Shown piece by piece: positions 41,252 to 50,321 of a stretch of 60,880 bases of DNA. Every line of letters begins with the position of its first letter. Positions within the stretch are counted from its first letter, which is position 1. A program made the position numbers and the translations under genes. The stretch is taken from assembly GCA_002327925.1 (NCBI GenBank), contig DCVA01000004.1:1-60880 (forward strand), in the 5' to 3' direction. This DNA comes from Anaerolineales bacterium UBA2200 (lineage in GTDB: Bacteria; Chloroflexota; Anaerolineae; UBA2200). The notes beneath the pieces were generated by a model. That model saw only the letters and a program-made list of their open reading frames with translations. It was not told the origin of the DNA and ran no database searches.

Positions 41252-42374
41252 CTACCGTGAGGGTATGGACTTGGGAGTTGGCGTTCGCGTGGCCGGCGGC
41301 GGGCTGGCTGCGGCGGTCCAAGTCGGGGGGACGAGGGTGAACGTCGGTGGCGGCGTAGTGGCGGTCGGGCCAGTTGTCGCCGTTGGCGGTGCATTCGTGT
41401 TCGTGGGCAATGGCGGCGGCGTACAGTATACCGCCGTCTGAGTCTCCGCCACCAGGGTCGGAGTGGGCGGAGGGCGCGTTGCTGTGGGCGGCGGTCGGGT
41501 CGCGGTGGGCGGTACAGGGGTCGCTGTGGCCGGTTTGCGCGTGTTCGTCGGTATCACCGGCGTCGCAGTAAGGCGGAGCGGGGTTGCGGTGGCCAGCTCG
41601 GCGGTCACCTGCAGAAGCTTCGTCGACGTCGGCGGAATGGACGTCGCTGATGGGAGAACCGAGGTGGGTGGAGCCCCTCCGCCCGACGCCGGAGAGTAGG
41701 AGAACCAGCGCACCTCACTGGCCTGGCTCACCGGTTTCCACTCCCTGGTGCTCGGGACGTGTGCCCGTGTGAATGATCACGGTGATGGACCAGGAGTACT
41801 TGCCCCCGGGCAGCCCTCTCACTTCATGCCACTCACTCTTCTCCCAGCCTATACTCTGCGGATCGTGGTCCAGCGGCCAGACCCTGACGTCAAAGTACTC
41901 GTCTGCCGCCAACTGCCTGTCCCATTTCCAACGGAATACCACCGCATCTCCCTCTACCTTTGCCTCCTGGTTCGGGACCATCAGGAGCGGCGCGGAAGCC
42001 AGGGCGGCGGGGGTTGGCGACCTGGTCCGGGTCACCTGAGCCACGGTCGGGTTCACCCAAGTACCGGTGGAGGCAGCCACACTGGAGGTCCCCGTTGTGT
42101 GAGGGGCTGGCGACAGCGGGACTGGAGTCTCTGTCTCCGCCGCAGTCTGAGTGGGGGTCGCTGCCAGCCGCGTCGGCGTAGAGCGCACCGGCGTTAATGT
42201 CGACACAGCCGGACTGACCGGTGCAGCGCTCTCCGTCCCCACTGCTGGTTTCGCTGCGAGCGTCGGTCTGATCTTGTCCTGTGAATCGGACTGGTCGCCA
42301 CAGGCAGACAACAGGGCCGCAACCGAAAGCAGCAACCACCAGCGGCCGCAAGCAGACGCCAATCTAGATTTCAC
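41252..42374 (-). pseudogene. Lipoprotein with TP-rich segments, split by a frameshift
   Basis: Two overlapping frames (41715-42374 and 41252-41731) read as one protein when joined. The first has a signal peptide and lipobox (VAALLSAC), a TP-rich linker and a Fn3-like domain ending KYSWSITVIIHTGTRPEH; the continuation REWKPVSQASEVRWFSYS is in the other frame, with the shift near 41745-41760. After that comes a long Thr/Pro/Ala tail. GTG start 28 nt after the STAND gene stop. Either a real inactivating indel or a sequencing/assembly error. Such proteins are typically surface-attached. Confidence 0.65.
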
Positions 42375-42401
42375 TGTTGGCCCCCTCCGGCGGCGGGTTT
42401 G

Positions 42402-45400
42402 TCACCGCTCGACCGGTCCGTCACAGTCTGCCGTCTGATGCAAGTAAACGCGACGCTCCTCACAGGTCAGTTCGCGGGTAACCCGGTCTTGCGCGAGAGC
42501 CAGCAATTCCTCTGTTGAACCGCACGCGCTGCAGCGATAGACCCGCGCTTTGCCATCCTGGCTGCCCGTCACCACGCGATCCTCGTCACCGGTCAAGATC
42601 GCACGGTAGACCCAGTCTCCAGCACCCCGCAAGACGGCGAGCGGTCTGCCCGTACTCGCCTCCCAGACGCGCGCCGTGCCATCCTGCCCCGCCGTCACCA
42701 CGAACTTGCCGCTGGCGCTGAACACGGCTCCAAGTACGCTGTCCGTGTGCCCTCTCAGGGTAATGAGCTGTTTTCCGGTGCGGGCTTCCCAGATGCGCGC
42801 CATGTGGTCGGCGCTGGCGGTGACGAGGTATCGCCCATCCGGGCTGAAGACAGCCGCATATACATCACGCGTGTGTCCGCTCAGCTCCGCCACAGCCGCA
42901 CCTGTGACCGCGTCCCACACCCGCGCCGTGCCGTCGAGGCTCGCTGTGGCTGCCAGTTGTCCATCCGGGCTGAAGGCCACACCCCACACCTGGCTTCCGT
43001 GACCGGCCAATTCGGCCACGACGGCACCTGTGAGCGCGTTCCACAGTCGTGCCGTGCCGTCGCGGCTGCCGGTCAACACCATCTGCCCGTCCGGGCTGAA
43101 GGCGGCCGCAATGACCGCGTCTGTGTGACCGCTCAACACAGACACATTCGCCCCCGTTGCCGCATCCCACACCCGTGCCGTCCTGTCGGTACTTGCACTC
43201 AGGACAGATCTGCCGGTCGGGTCAAATGCCACCTTGAGCACGGTGCCGCCGTGTCCAAGCAGCTCGGCCGCGGCCTTGCCCGAGGCTACGTCCCACACCC
43301 GCGCCGTGCCGTCATCGCTCCCCGTCGAAAGGAGCCTGCCGTCCGCGCTGAACGCCACAGCCAGCACGAAGGCGCGATGCCCATCCAGCTTGGCCACCAG
43401 GTTGCCGCTGCTCGTGTCCCACAGTCTCGCGCTGCCGTCAAGCATTGCCGTTGCCACGAGTTTGCCGTCCGGGCTGCAGGCAAGATCCCAGACCGCAGAC
43501 GCCGGGTCCATCAGCTCCAATGGGCGTCCTTCCGTACCGACCGCCCAGACGCGGGCTGTGCCATCGACGCTGGCGGTGGCTACCCAGTTGCCATCCGCAC
43601 TGAATGAGGCATCCTGAACCTGACCGGTATGACCACGCAAGACAACAAGCGCCTCACCCGTCGACGCCTCCCATACCCTGGAAGTCGTGTCTCCCGCAGT
43701 CACGATGTACCGACCGTCGCCGCCAAAGGATGCTGACATGACATAGTCAGAGTGCCCGCGCAGAATCGTCAGACTCTGTCCCGTTACCGTGTCCCAGACT
43801 CGCGCGGTGCCATCGGCGCTTGCCGTCACGACGTACTTGCCGCTCGGGTCAAAGGCGGCGTCGAACACCCAGTCTCCGTGTCCCCGCAGCACGGACACGG
43901 CCGCACCCGTGCCGGCGTCCCATACGCGAGCCGTTGCATCGGCACCAGCGGTCACCACACGGCTTCCGTCCGCACTGAAGGCGGCGCTGCGGACTTGCCC
44001 CTTGTGTCCGCGCAGCTCCGCGACGAGGGCGCCCGTGGCTGGGTTCCACACGCAGGCCAGGCCGTCCTGCCCTGCCGTCACCACCCGCTGTCCATCCCCG
44101 CTGAAGGAAGCTCGGATCACCCCATCCGTGTGGACGGCAAGCACGGCTGTCTCTGCGCCAGACGCCGCATCCCAGATCCGCGCCGTCTTGTCCAGGCTGG
44201 CCGTAACCACACTCCTGCCATCGGGGCCAAAGACCGCGGTTACCAGTGCATCGTGGTGACCCGTCAGAATGGCCACTTGCTTGCCGCTGCCCACACTCCA
44301 GATCCTGGCTGTCCCATCCCGGCTGGCTGTGACCAGCAGAGAGCCATCGGGGGAGAAAGAGACGTCATTCACCGCGTCGCTATGCCCTTCCAGAGCGGCC
44401 AACTGAGTTCCTGCGAGCCGATCCCACAGCCGTGCCGTACCGTCCCTGCTCGCTGTGGCGATGATAGTTCCATCCGGACTGAACACCGCCCTGCGCACCA
44501 GGTCCGTGTGCCCACGAAGGGTGGCCGCAACGTGCGATTCTGCCAGGGACCAGCGCAAGACCTGTTCCAGCTGGTCCGTACGCGCCGTGTTCGCGCTTTC
44601 GATGGCCAGTAGCAGACTCAGTTCGGGATCCATCGGCAGCTGGGACACGGACTGGGCGAGCAGTCCCTGAGCGGTCGCGATTCGCTGCTGGCGCGTGGCG
44701 TAGACGGCCAGGACTGCCACGGCAATGAGCAGGAGCGATACACCAACCAGACCGAGCGTCAGTCTGGCGACCCGGCGCCGTTCCCTGGCAAGCCTGGTTG
44801 CAGCCGCCGCTCGCTCCTGAGCCTGGACAAACCGCGCTCGCCAGTCCAGAATCGTCTGGGCGAGCACATCATGAAAGATCTCGTAACGGGGGCCCTGGGC
44901 CTCCTGACTGACGTGCGATGACCCGCGCTGAACACCCTCATCCGGCGGGGGCGCAATCGGCCGCAGGATGCGCATATCCTGCCCTGCCAGGCGGCCGAGC
45001 AGTGGCTCGAGCTGTTCCGCGGACACGCCCGCATAGTCGGCCAGATCACTTGCCGCGTGAGCAATCTTGCTCCCCGATGGCGTGACCAGGAACCGAAAGA
45101 CCCGGGCTGCCAGGGCCTGCTCGGCGGAAGACAACGCGCTCATGGTCACGTCGAGGTGAGTCTGCACGATGCGCTCTGCCCCGCCCAGACGCTTGAGCGT
45201 TTCCAGCCGCAGCAGGTTCGAGCCGCTGCGGCTTTCCTCCTCCCAGAGGCGTGTCATCACCAACTGCAGATAAGGACTCTCTACCTCACCAGGGGACGAC
45301 TTGACCTCAGGCCTTCCGGGGGCAGCGGCCGCGTCCACCCCGCCTTGCCCTCTCTCACCCAGGCTCACCTCGCCCGTGGCGACCTGCTCCAGCACCTGCT

Positions 45401-46145
45401 CGACCAGTGCCGCTTCAATGGCCATCCGCCCCTCGGCTCCGGCCAATCTGCGGTTATACTCCGCCAGGGGCTTTTCGATGGCCTCCCGGCCCGCCGCCAG
45501 GTCCAGGTGCCGGATGCGCAGATAGCAGTCGAACAGATTGTCGATGCGCCCCTTGAAGCGATCCAGCTTGGCCAGTGCATCTTCGCGGATCGAGATCAAG
45601 AAGCTGACCCTCAGGTCCGGGCGATTGACCGCCTGCGGGAACTCGACGGCGAACGTTCCCTCGCCGACCTCGTCGCCATGATAGAGGAAGTATTCCTCGA
45701 ACTGGTCCAGAATGATCAGTAGGTCCCCGTGCAAATGCTGCGACCAGGCCGCCAGCAAGTCGGGCAGCGACTTGCCCGTCGGAGCCGGTCCGGCAAGGGG
45801 GGTGCCCAGTGCGTCCTCAACGGCATCGGCCACCGCTGCGGCCAGTCCGGCGATCGGATCGTCACGCCAGGAGCTGAACACCACCACGGCCGACTCGGGC
45901 GCTCCCCTCCGCAGACGATTCATCGTCGAGAGATCTCGCAACTGACGGGCGACTCCGGCGCGGAGGGCGGAGCTCTTGCCGACGCCGGTCGCCCCGTACA
46001 GCACGGTCAGGCGCGAGGCGAGCAGGTTGGCGACGATGATCTCGCAATCGGCGTCCCGTCCAAAGAAGAAGGGGGCATCCTCCTCCGAGTAGGGCACCAG
46101 CCCCTTGTATGGTGCAGGCAGCGGTGCCCTGTGATCTGCGCTCAC
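42402..46145 (-). CDS. STAND NTPase with C-terminal WD40 repeats
   Basis: 1247 aa from GTG 46145, whose GTGA overlaps the SIR2 gene stop. Residues about 12-30 YKGLVPYSEEDAPFFFGRD is the nSTAND entry motif; Walker A GATGVGKSS 51-59; Walker B DLLIILDQFEEYF 141-153; then a winged-helix-like region (EQVLEQVATG, YLQLVMTRLWEEE), one transmembrane helix at about 458-482, and about 16 WD40 blades (540-1220; GHTDxV, FSPDG, TASxDGTARxWD) ending in a CSACG, LTCEERRVYL motif. Enough blades for two beta-propellers, which act as ligand sensors in STAND proteins. Likely the signal-sensing switch of the SIR2 effector upstream. Confidence 0.9.
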   Translation of the reverse strand: MSADHRAPLPAPYKGLVPYSEEDAPFFFGRDADCEIIVANLLASRLTVLYGATGVGKSSALRAGVARQLRDLSTMNRLRRGAPESAVVVFSSWRDDPIAGLAAAVADAVEDALGTPLAGPAPTGKSLPDLLAAWSQHLHGDLLIILDQFEEYFLYHGDEVGEGTFAVEFPQAVNRPDLRVSFLISIREDALAKLDRFKGRIDNLFDCYLRIRHLDLAAGREAIEKPLAEYNRRLAGAEGRMAIEAALVEQVLEQVATGEVSLGERGQGGVDAAAAPGRPEVKSSPGEVESPYLQLVMTRLWEEESRSGSNLLRLETLKRLGGAERIVQTHLDVTMSALSSAEQALAARVFRFLVTPSGSKIAHAASDLADYAGVSAEQLEPLLGRLAGQDMRILRPIAPPPDEGVQRGSSHVSQEAQGPRYEIFHDVLAQTILDWRARFVQAQERAAAATRLARERRRVARLTLGLVGVSLLLIAVAVLAVYATRQQRIATAQGLLAQSVSQLPMDPELSLLLAIESANTARTDQLEQVLRWSLAESHVAATLRGHTDLVRRAVFSPDGTIIATASRDGTARLWDRLAGTQLAALEGHSDAVNDVSFSPDGSLLVTASRDGTARIWSVGSGKQVAILTGHHDALVTAVFGPDGRSVVTASLDKTARIWDAASGAETAVLAVHTDGVIRASFSGDGQRVVTAGQDGLACVWNPATGALVAELRGHKGQVRSAAFSADGSRVVTAGADATARVWDAGTGAAVSVLRGHGDWVFDAAFDPSGKYVVTASADGTARVWDTVTGQSLTILRGHSDYVMSASFGGDGRYIVTAGDTTSRVWEASTGEALVVLRGHTGQVQDASFSADGNWVATASVDGTARVWAVGTEGRPLELMDPASAVWDLACSPDGKLVATAMLDGSARLWDTSSGNLVAKLDGHRAFVLAVAFSADGRLLSTGSDDGTARVWDVASGKAAAELLGHGGTVLKVAFDPTGRSVLSASTDRTARVWDAATGANVSVLSGHTDAVIAAAFSPDGQMVLTGSRDGTARLWNALTGAVVAELAGHGSQVWGVAFSPDGQLAATASLDGTARVWDAVTGAAVAELSGHTRDVYAAVFSPDGRYLVTASADHMARIWEARTGKQLITLRGHTDSVLGAVFSASGKFVVTAGQDGTARVWEASTGRPLAVLRGAGDWVYRAILTGDEDRVVTGSQDGKARVYRCSACGSTEELLALAQDRVTRELTCEERRVYLHQTADCDGPVER

Positions 46146-47096
46146 CGCGCGCCTCCGGCGGGCTCCAGCGCCCGAATGCGCTCCGTCACCGCGGAGACAT
46201 AGTCGTCCAGCTGGATGTCGAGAATGTCGACGTCCCTTTTTCGCCAGTACTCTGTGTCCAGCGGCGAGGGGTGCAACTGGATTGCCCACGATTTGTAGGT
46301 CAGTTTTTGTTCGCCCCAGATGCGGTGCAGGATCACGCGCAGGTTCCAGTCACGCAGTCCGTACCCCAGAAACAGAAAGTGGCTGCGTTTGAGCTTGGCG
46401 GCCAGGGTTACGGGAACGAGGTTCGAGATGTCCGTGTGGGTCAGGTAGTCGATGTAGTGGTCCTCTGTGATCACATAGCTGTCCCGGTCGGGATCTGTCC
46501 GGTCTACCGCGCCGTGTATCTTCAGGATCACCGTGCCCTTGTCGGCAGGCAGGCCGCGGTACTCATTCGGCTTCTCGATCACTACCGGTGCCTGTCCCGG
46601 CCGCTCGTGCAGGAACTTGCCACGCAGCTCGCCCTCCGCAACATAGCACACCAGGTCGTAGGGCTCATTGGCCGCGCGGAAGCTCTGCTCCAGGAGGTCA
46701 TCGTAGTTGGTGCTGACAATGAGCTGGGCGGGGGCCGAGTATCCCTTGTCCCGCAGGGTGCCCGGAAGCAGAGCGAAGAGCCGGTGCAGGGGCGTGGGCT
46801 CAATAGTCCCTGTCAAACAGTTTCCTGAGCTCTTCGTAGAGCGGCCCGGAGCCGGCCATCACCGCGGCATACTGCGACACGCGCACCAGGTCAACCGGGT
46901 CTTCCGCCGGGTAGTCGAAGCTGCGGGCCAGGTACTGGGAGAGCTCACCACCGCTGGGAAGGAACTGCCCTGGCTGCCAATGGAGATCCCGGGGGCGACC
47001 GCACAGGTTTGCCCCTGCCCCAAAGAAGGGCACAACACGTCTTTCGCTGAGTGCCCTGGCCATTGTCCGGTAGTGGATCTCGAGAACGTCTCCCAA
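46142..47096 (-). CDS. SIR2-like (SIR2_2) protein, interrupted by an apparent +1 frameshift
   Basis: Encoded in two frames. 47096-46800 (TTG start, GGGAGG 7 nt upstream) carries the N-terminal NAD-site motif VVPFFGAGANL (21-31) and stops at TGA after LYEELRKLFDRDY. 46816-46142 in the next frame continues with EPTPLHRLFALLP, STNYDDLLEQ, VILKIHGAVD and HFLFLGYGLRDWNL. Reading TAT T GAG instead of TAT TGA joins them into one complete SIR2 domain with the catalytic Asn and His. So it is a programmed +1 shift, a recent mutation or an assembly indel. The stop overlaps the STAND start by 4 bp. Related proteins are NADases in antiphage systems. Confidence 0.78.
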
Positions 47097-47133
47097 GACA
47101 GTACCTCCCGGGCGGGCGCCGGAGCCCGCCGCG

Positions 47134-47883
47134 CTAGTGCGTGTTGGGTTTCAGAAAGGCGGAGTAGAGCCAGATGTGGAGCAGGAAGAACGATATGCTG
47201 AGTATAACCAGCGCTGCCGCGGCGGTGCCGCCCTGCCCCTGGCCACCGGACACCAGCAACAGACCGCCTACCCCGTAGGCCACACTATCCAGCAGAGCAA
47301 TCAGCGCACCCGAGTAGAAAAAGACCGTCCAGAGCTGGCCCGGGGCGGGAAGCGTATTGGTTCGCCAGCGGAAGGCGGTGCTCAACACCTCTGGCGTGAA
47401 CTGGGCCGTGTGCGCCACGTAAAAGTCCTTGATCTGATTCATCGCCCGCGAGCTGTCGCACCAGGCCTGCCGCAGGCGCACCAACTTGAGGAAATAGAGC
47501 CACCCTATCTCGCACAGGAGCCAGAGCAGGGCCGTCGCGCCAGCCCTGGGCACGCCGCTGCCCTCGGCCAGCACAGCCAGGACACCGGACGACACAATGC
47601 CCACAGCGAGGAGGTAAAAGTTGACCATCGTGTGGCGGTCCTGCATGGACTGGGTAGCCGTGTCGCTGGCATAGTCGAACTCCCAGCCGAGGACGTCCTT
47701 GGCGTCCAGAGCCCTCGGACCAGGGTCGTCTACCGGCATTGGAACCGTAGTTGTGCCAGACGAGGGCAAGCCAGAACGAGAAGCGGGGCCTCGGCGACTG
47801 AGCAACAAGATCAGCAGCAGGCAGGCGGCATTTGCCAGGAGAAATCCAAGTGGAACAGCCACGCGTTGAAGGGTACTGACCAC
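47134..47883 (-). CDS. Predicted 5-TM membrane protein of unknown family
   Basis: 249 aa from GTG 47883 (GGGGGAGG upstream; an earlier TTG at 47907 is possible). Five hydrophobic segments: GFLLANAACLLLILLL, FYLLAVGIVSSGVLAVLA, ALLWLLCEIGWLYFLKL, FFYSGALIALLDSVAYGVGG and AALVILSISFFLLHIWLYSAF, with a soluble loop between the first and second and a charged region RLRQAWCDSSRAMNQIKDFY after the third. I do not recognise the family. It lies 37 bp before the SIR2 gene in the same direction, so it is probably part of that locus. Confidence 0.72.
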   Translation of the reverse strand: MVSTLQRVAVPLGFLLANAACLLLILLLSRRGPASRSGLPSSGTTTVPMPVDDPGPRALDAKDVLGWEFDYASDTATQSMQDRHTMVNFYLLAVGIVSSGVLAVLAEGSGVPRAGATALLWLLCEIGWLYFLKLVRLRQAWCDSSRAMNQIKDFYVAHTAQFTPEVLSTAFRWRTNTLPAPGQLWTVFFYSGALIALLDSVAYGVGGLLLVSGGQGQGGTAAAALVILSISFFLLHIWLYSAFLKPNTH

Positions 47884-48002
47884 GCCAGCCACCTCCCCCA
47901 CAGGCAATGGGACGCTGCCATTCTACTCTCGTCAACGACCTTCCGTCAAGTACAGCGCAGGCCGCAGGTACGGGTTTGCAACCAAAGCCGCGCTCATGCG
48001 TA

Positions 48003-48011
48003 TGGTATAAT
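48003..48011 (+). promoter_or_regulatory. Extended -10 promoter of the SPFH gene
   Basis: TGGTATAAT (48003-48011) is a TGN-extended perfect -10 box. No good -35 is seen at the right distance, as expected for extended -10 promoters. An AAAGGAGG Shine-Dalgarno and the ATG at 48040 follow. Confidence 0.6.
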
Positions 48012-48039
48012 GAGGAGCGCGAAAGGAGGTTCGCAGACC

Positions 48040-49038
48040 ATGAAGAATCGAGCTTTTGGAACGAACCAGCCCATCCACATCCCCTGGCGTTTGCTGGGGA
48101 TCTCTGTGCTGGCCGTGTTGTTCGTCTTCCTCGCCTCGTCGAGCTGTACTCAGATACCGGCGACGCATGTCGGGGTGGGTGAGAACCAGTTCACCGGCGA
48201 GTACTTTACGTTGGAGCCGGGCCTGCACGTCTGGCCGCTGGATCCGCGCATCGTTCCCTTTGCTGTCACGGTGACCAAGTACGACCTGCGCCGGCAGATT
48301 ATCGAAATCGGTGGCGAGCCGGCCAAGCAGAACGGGGTGCAGACGGACTCGAACTCGCCGGGGCGTCCCATCGTGTTCTTCTTTGCCCGCGGCTGGGCCT
48401 ACCCCAACAGGGAGGCCATCGTCGAGCTGCACCGCAAGTACGGCAAGACCTACCTGGATAGCTGGGTCGAGCGGGTGTGGATCTCTTCCCTCAAGGCCAT
48501 CCAGGGCGAAAAAGGGTACGACTATGTGGGCAACTACCGCGTCATCATGGAGAACGAGGTCGAGAAGGGGCTGCAGCTGCAGCTGATTGGCGACAACGAA
48601 CAGCCGCTGGTGTTCGTATCGCAACTGGCCATTGTGGACTTTGACTATGACGACAACGTCAGCGGCTACCTGAATGAGGTTGCCAAGAAAGAGTTCGAAC
48701 GCCAGACGGCCGAGCAACAGGTGATCATCAACCGCAAATTGCAGGAAGCGGCGACGGTCAAGGCCGAGACGGACTATATCATGGCCAAGCGCCAGGCCGA
48801 GGCGGAGGCCATCGCCCGGCAGACCATGGCCGACTCCGAGGCCTATTCCACCAAGGTCAAGGCAGATGCCGAGGCCTACTCGATCCGCGTGGTACGCGAG
48901 GAGCTCTCCAAGGCACCTCCAGAGGCGCTGAGTTACTTTCAGATCCAGCGCTGGGATGGCAAACTCCCGATGTACAATCTGGGCGCGGCCACACCACTGC
49001 TGCAACTTCCTCAGACTACGACCACCACCGGTCAATAG
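48040..49038 (+). CDS. SPFH/prohibitin-family membrane-anchored protein
   Basis: 332 aa from ATG 48040. N-terminal hydrophobic anchor (LLGISVLAVLFVFLASSSC, the Cys is lipobox-like), SPFH domain (THVGVGENQFTGEYFTLEPGLHVWPLDPRIVPF to VERVWISSLKAIQGEKG), then a long Ala/Glu/Lys coiled coil with EAEAIARQTMADSEAYSTKVKADAEAYS, and a Leu/Thr-rich end. Oligomerising membrane scaffold of the slipin/prohibitin kind. Divergent from the 5-TM/SIR2/STAND operon, with which it shares an intergenic promoter region. Confidence 0.85.
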   Translation: MKNRAFGTNQPIHIPWRLLGISVLAVLFVFLASSSCTQIPATHVGVGENQFTGEYFTLEPGLHVWPLDPRIVPFAVTVTKYDLRRQIIEIGGEPAKQNGVQTDSNSPGRPIVFFFARGWAYPNREAIVELHRKYGKTYLDSWVERVWISSLKAIQGEKGYDYVGNYRVIMENEVEKGLQLQLIGDNEQPLVFVSQLAIVDFDYDDNVSGYLNEVAKKEFERQTAEQQVIINRKLQEAATVKAETDYIMAKRQAEAEAIARQTMADSEAYSTKVKADAEAYSIRVVREELSKAPPEALSYFQIQRWDGKLPMYNLGAATPLLQLPQTTTTTGQ

Positions 49039-49049
49039 CCAGAAACACC

Positions 49050-49080
49050 GAGGGGCAGGCCCCTGGCCTGCCCCTCTCTC
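49050..49080. terminator. Bidirectional terminator between convergent genes
   Basis: 12-bp perfect stem GAGGGGCAGGCC / GGCCTGCCCCTC with a CCT loop, followed by TCTCTGTG. Located 12 nt past the SPFH stop and before the end of the converging HAD gene. Confidence 0.7.
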
Positions 49081-49097
49081 TGTGCCAGTTCGCGCCG

Positions 49098-49928
49098 CTA
49101 CTCTAACCCGAGCAGCGCCGGCAGTTCCCCCAGGTTTTCCAGCACCCAGTCCGGCTGTACTGTTGCGGCCGCCAGATCCTCGCGTCGGGAGGCGCCGGTG
49201 AGGACCAGCGCTGTGCGCATTCCCGACTCTTTGCCCATACGGATGTCCGTCTCCAACCGGTCCCCAACCATCAGACAGCGCCCGGGCGGCAGTCCAAGCA
49301 GCTCCAGCGCCGTCTGCATGATCAGCGCGGAAGGTTTCCCGGCCAGAAGCTCCAGCTTGCGGCCGGTGAGATGCTCCAGGGCAGCGACCGTAGCCCCCGC
49401 ATCAGGGATCACACCGCCCGGCATGGGGCAGGCCTTGTCTGCATTGGTGGCAAAGAAGCGTGCGCCGCCTTGCAGTGCCTGGTAGGCCGTGTTGAGTTTG
49501 CGGTAGTCCAACGTCCGGTCAAAGGCGACGATCACCGCGTCGATTCCTGACGGATCGATTACGGCCTTGTCACTCTGCTCGACCAGCTCGTCCACGACCT
49601 GCAGGCCCAGCGCCGAAAGCTCATTCCGCAGGTTCTGCTCCCCCACCACATAGTAGCGCAGGTCCGGGAAGTGGCGTGCGAGGTGGCGTCCCAGTACGAA
49701 TGCCGAGGTAATGACCTGCTCCGGAGGAGTGGGAATGCCCAGCCCCGTCAGCTTTTGCGCATAAGCGCCGGCTGACTCGAGCGGTTTGTTGGTGACGAAG
49801 ACGGTCCTGGTACCCCGACGGCGCAGTTCGGTCAGGCAGAACACGGCGCCGGGAAGGGCCTTCTCACCCAGATAGACCGTCCCATCCAGGTCGAACGCAA
49901 AGCCATCGATATGCGCTTGAGATGACAT
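49098..49928 (-). CDS. HAD-IIA family sugar phosphatase (NagD-like)
   Basis: 276 aa from ATG 49928. Motif I FAFDLDGTVYLGEKALPGA, VFVTNKP, NADKACPMPGG (capping domain type C2) and motif IV MVGDRLETDIRMGKESGMRTALVLTG. NagD-type phosphatases act on small phosphorylated sugars or nucleotides. Cytosolic, no neighbours in the same operon. Confidence 0.9.
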   Translation of the reverse strand: MSSQAHIDGFAFDLDGTVYLGEKALPGAVFCLTELRRRGTRTVFVTNKPLESAGAYAQKLTGLGIPTPPEQVITSAFVLGRHLARHFPDLRYYVVGEQNLRNELSALGLQVVDELVEQSDKAVIDPSGIDAVIVAFDRTLDYRKLNTAYQALQGGARFFATNADKACPMPGGVIPDAGATVAALEHLTGRKLELLAGKPSALIMQTALELLGLPPGRCLMVGDRLETDIRMGKESGMRTALVLTGASRREDLAAATVQPDWVLENLGELPALLGLE

Positions 49929-49946
49929 CGCCTTCTCATTCTGCAA

Positions 49947-50321
49947 GTCCGCGGCGGGCCCAGGAACAGCTCCGGCCGACGCGGCTACCTCGCGGTCGAG
50001 AGGGATAGACTCGAAAGCATAGCGAGCAGGTCATCGACCTGCCTCCAGTATAGCCAAAGACCACCACAGATGCAACGGATCACGAGGAAGGGGCCTGGCC
50101 GATAGAGAGCCTGAACCGTTGTGGCGCCAGGAACAGGCGGACCGGATTCGGTCATAGCCAGGACACGGCACTGTGCCCCGGACCGGCTGCCAACGCGAGG
50201 CCGCGGGCCAATCGTCGTACAACCCGCCAACCCTGTTTCACCAGTTGACCCCCAGAAAGTATGCGGGTATCCTGTGGCACGTGGTCAGCCGACTACAACC
50301 ACAGCGTTACGGAGCGCCTCA
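49947..50321. other. Intergenic stretch, nothing recognised
   Basis: About 375 bp between the divergently transcribed HAD and ABC transporter genes. Short open frames here lack Shine-Dalgarno sequences and recognisable domains. It presumably holds the two promoters; no clear -35/-10 pair was identified. Confidence 0.4.

Noticed and set aside
42480..44560. Repeated DNA suggestive of a tandem array
   Set aside because: Explained by about 16 divergent WD40 blades (about 126 bp each) in the STAND protein.
47137..48039. Long upstream extension of the SPFH reading frame
   Set aside because: Overlaps the minus-strand 5-TM gene; a TATAAT box and Shine-Dalgarno place the start at 48040.
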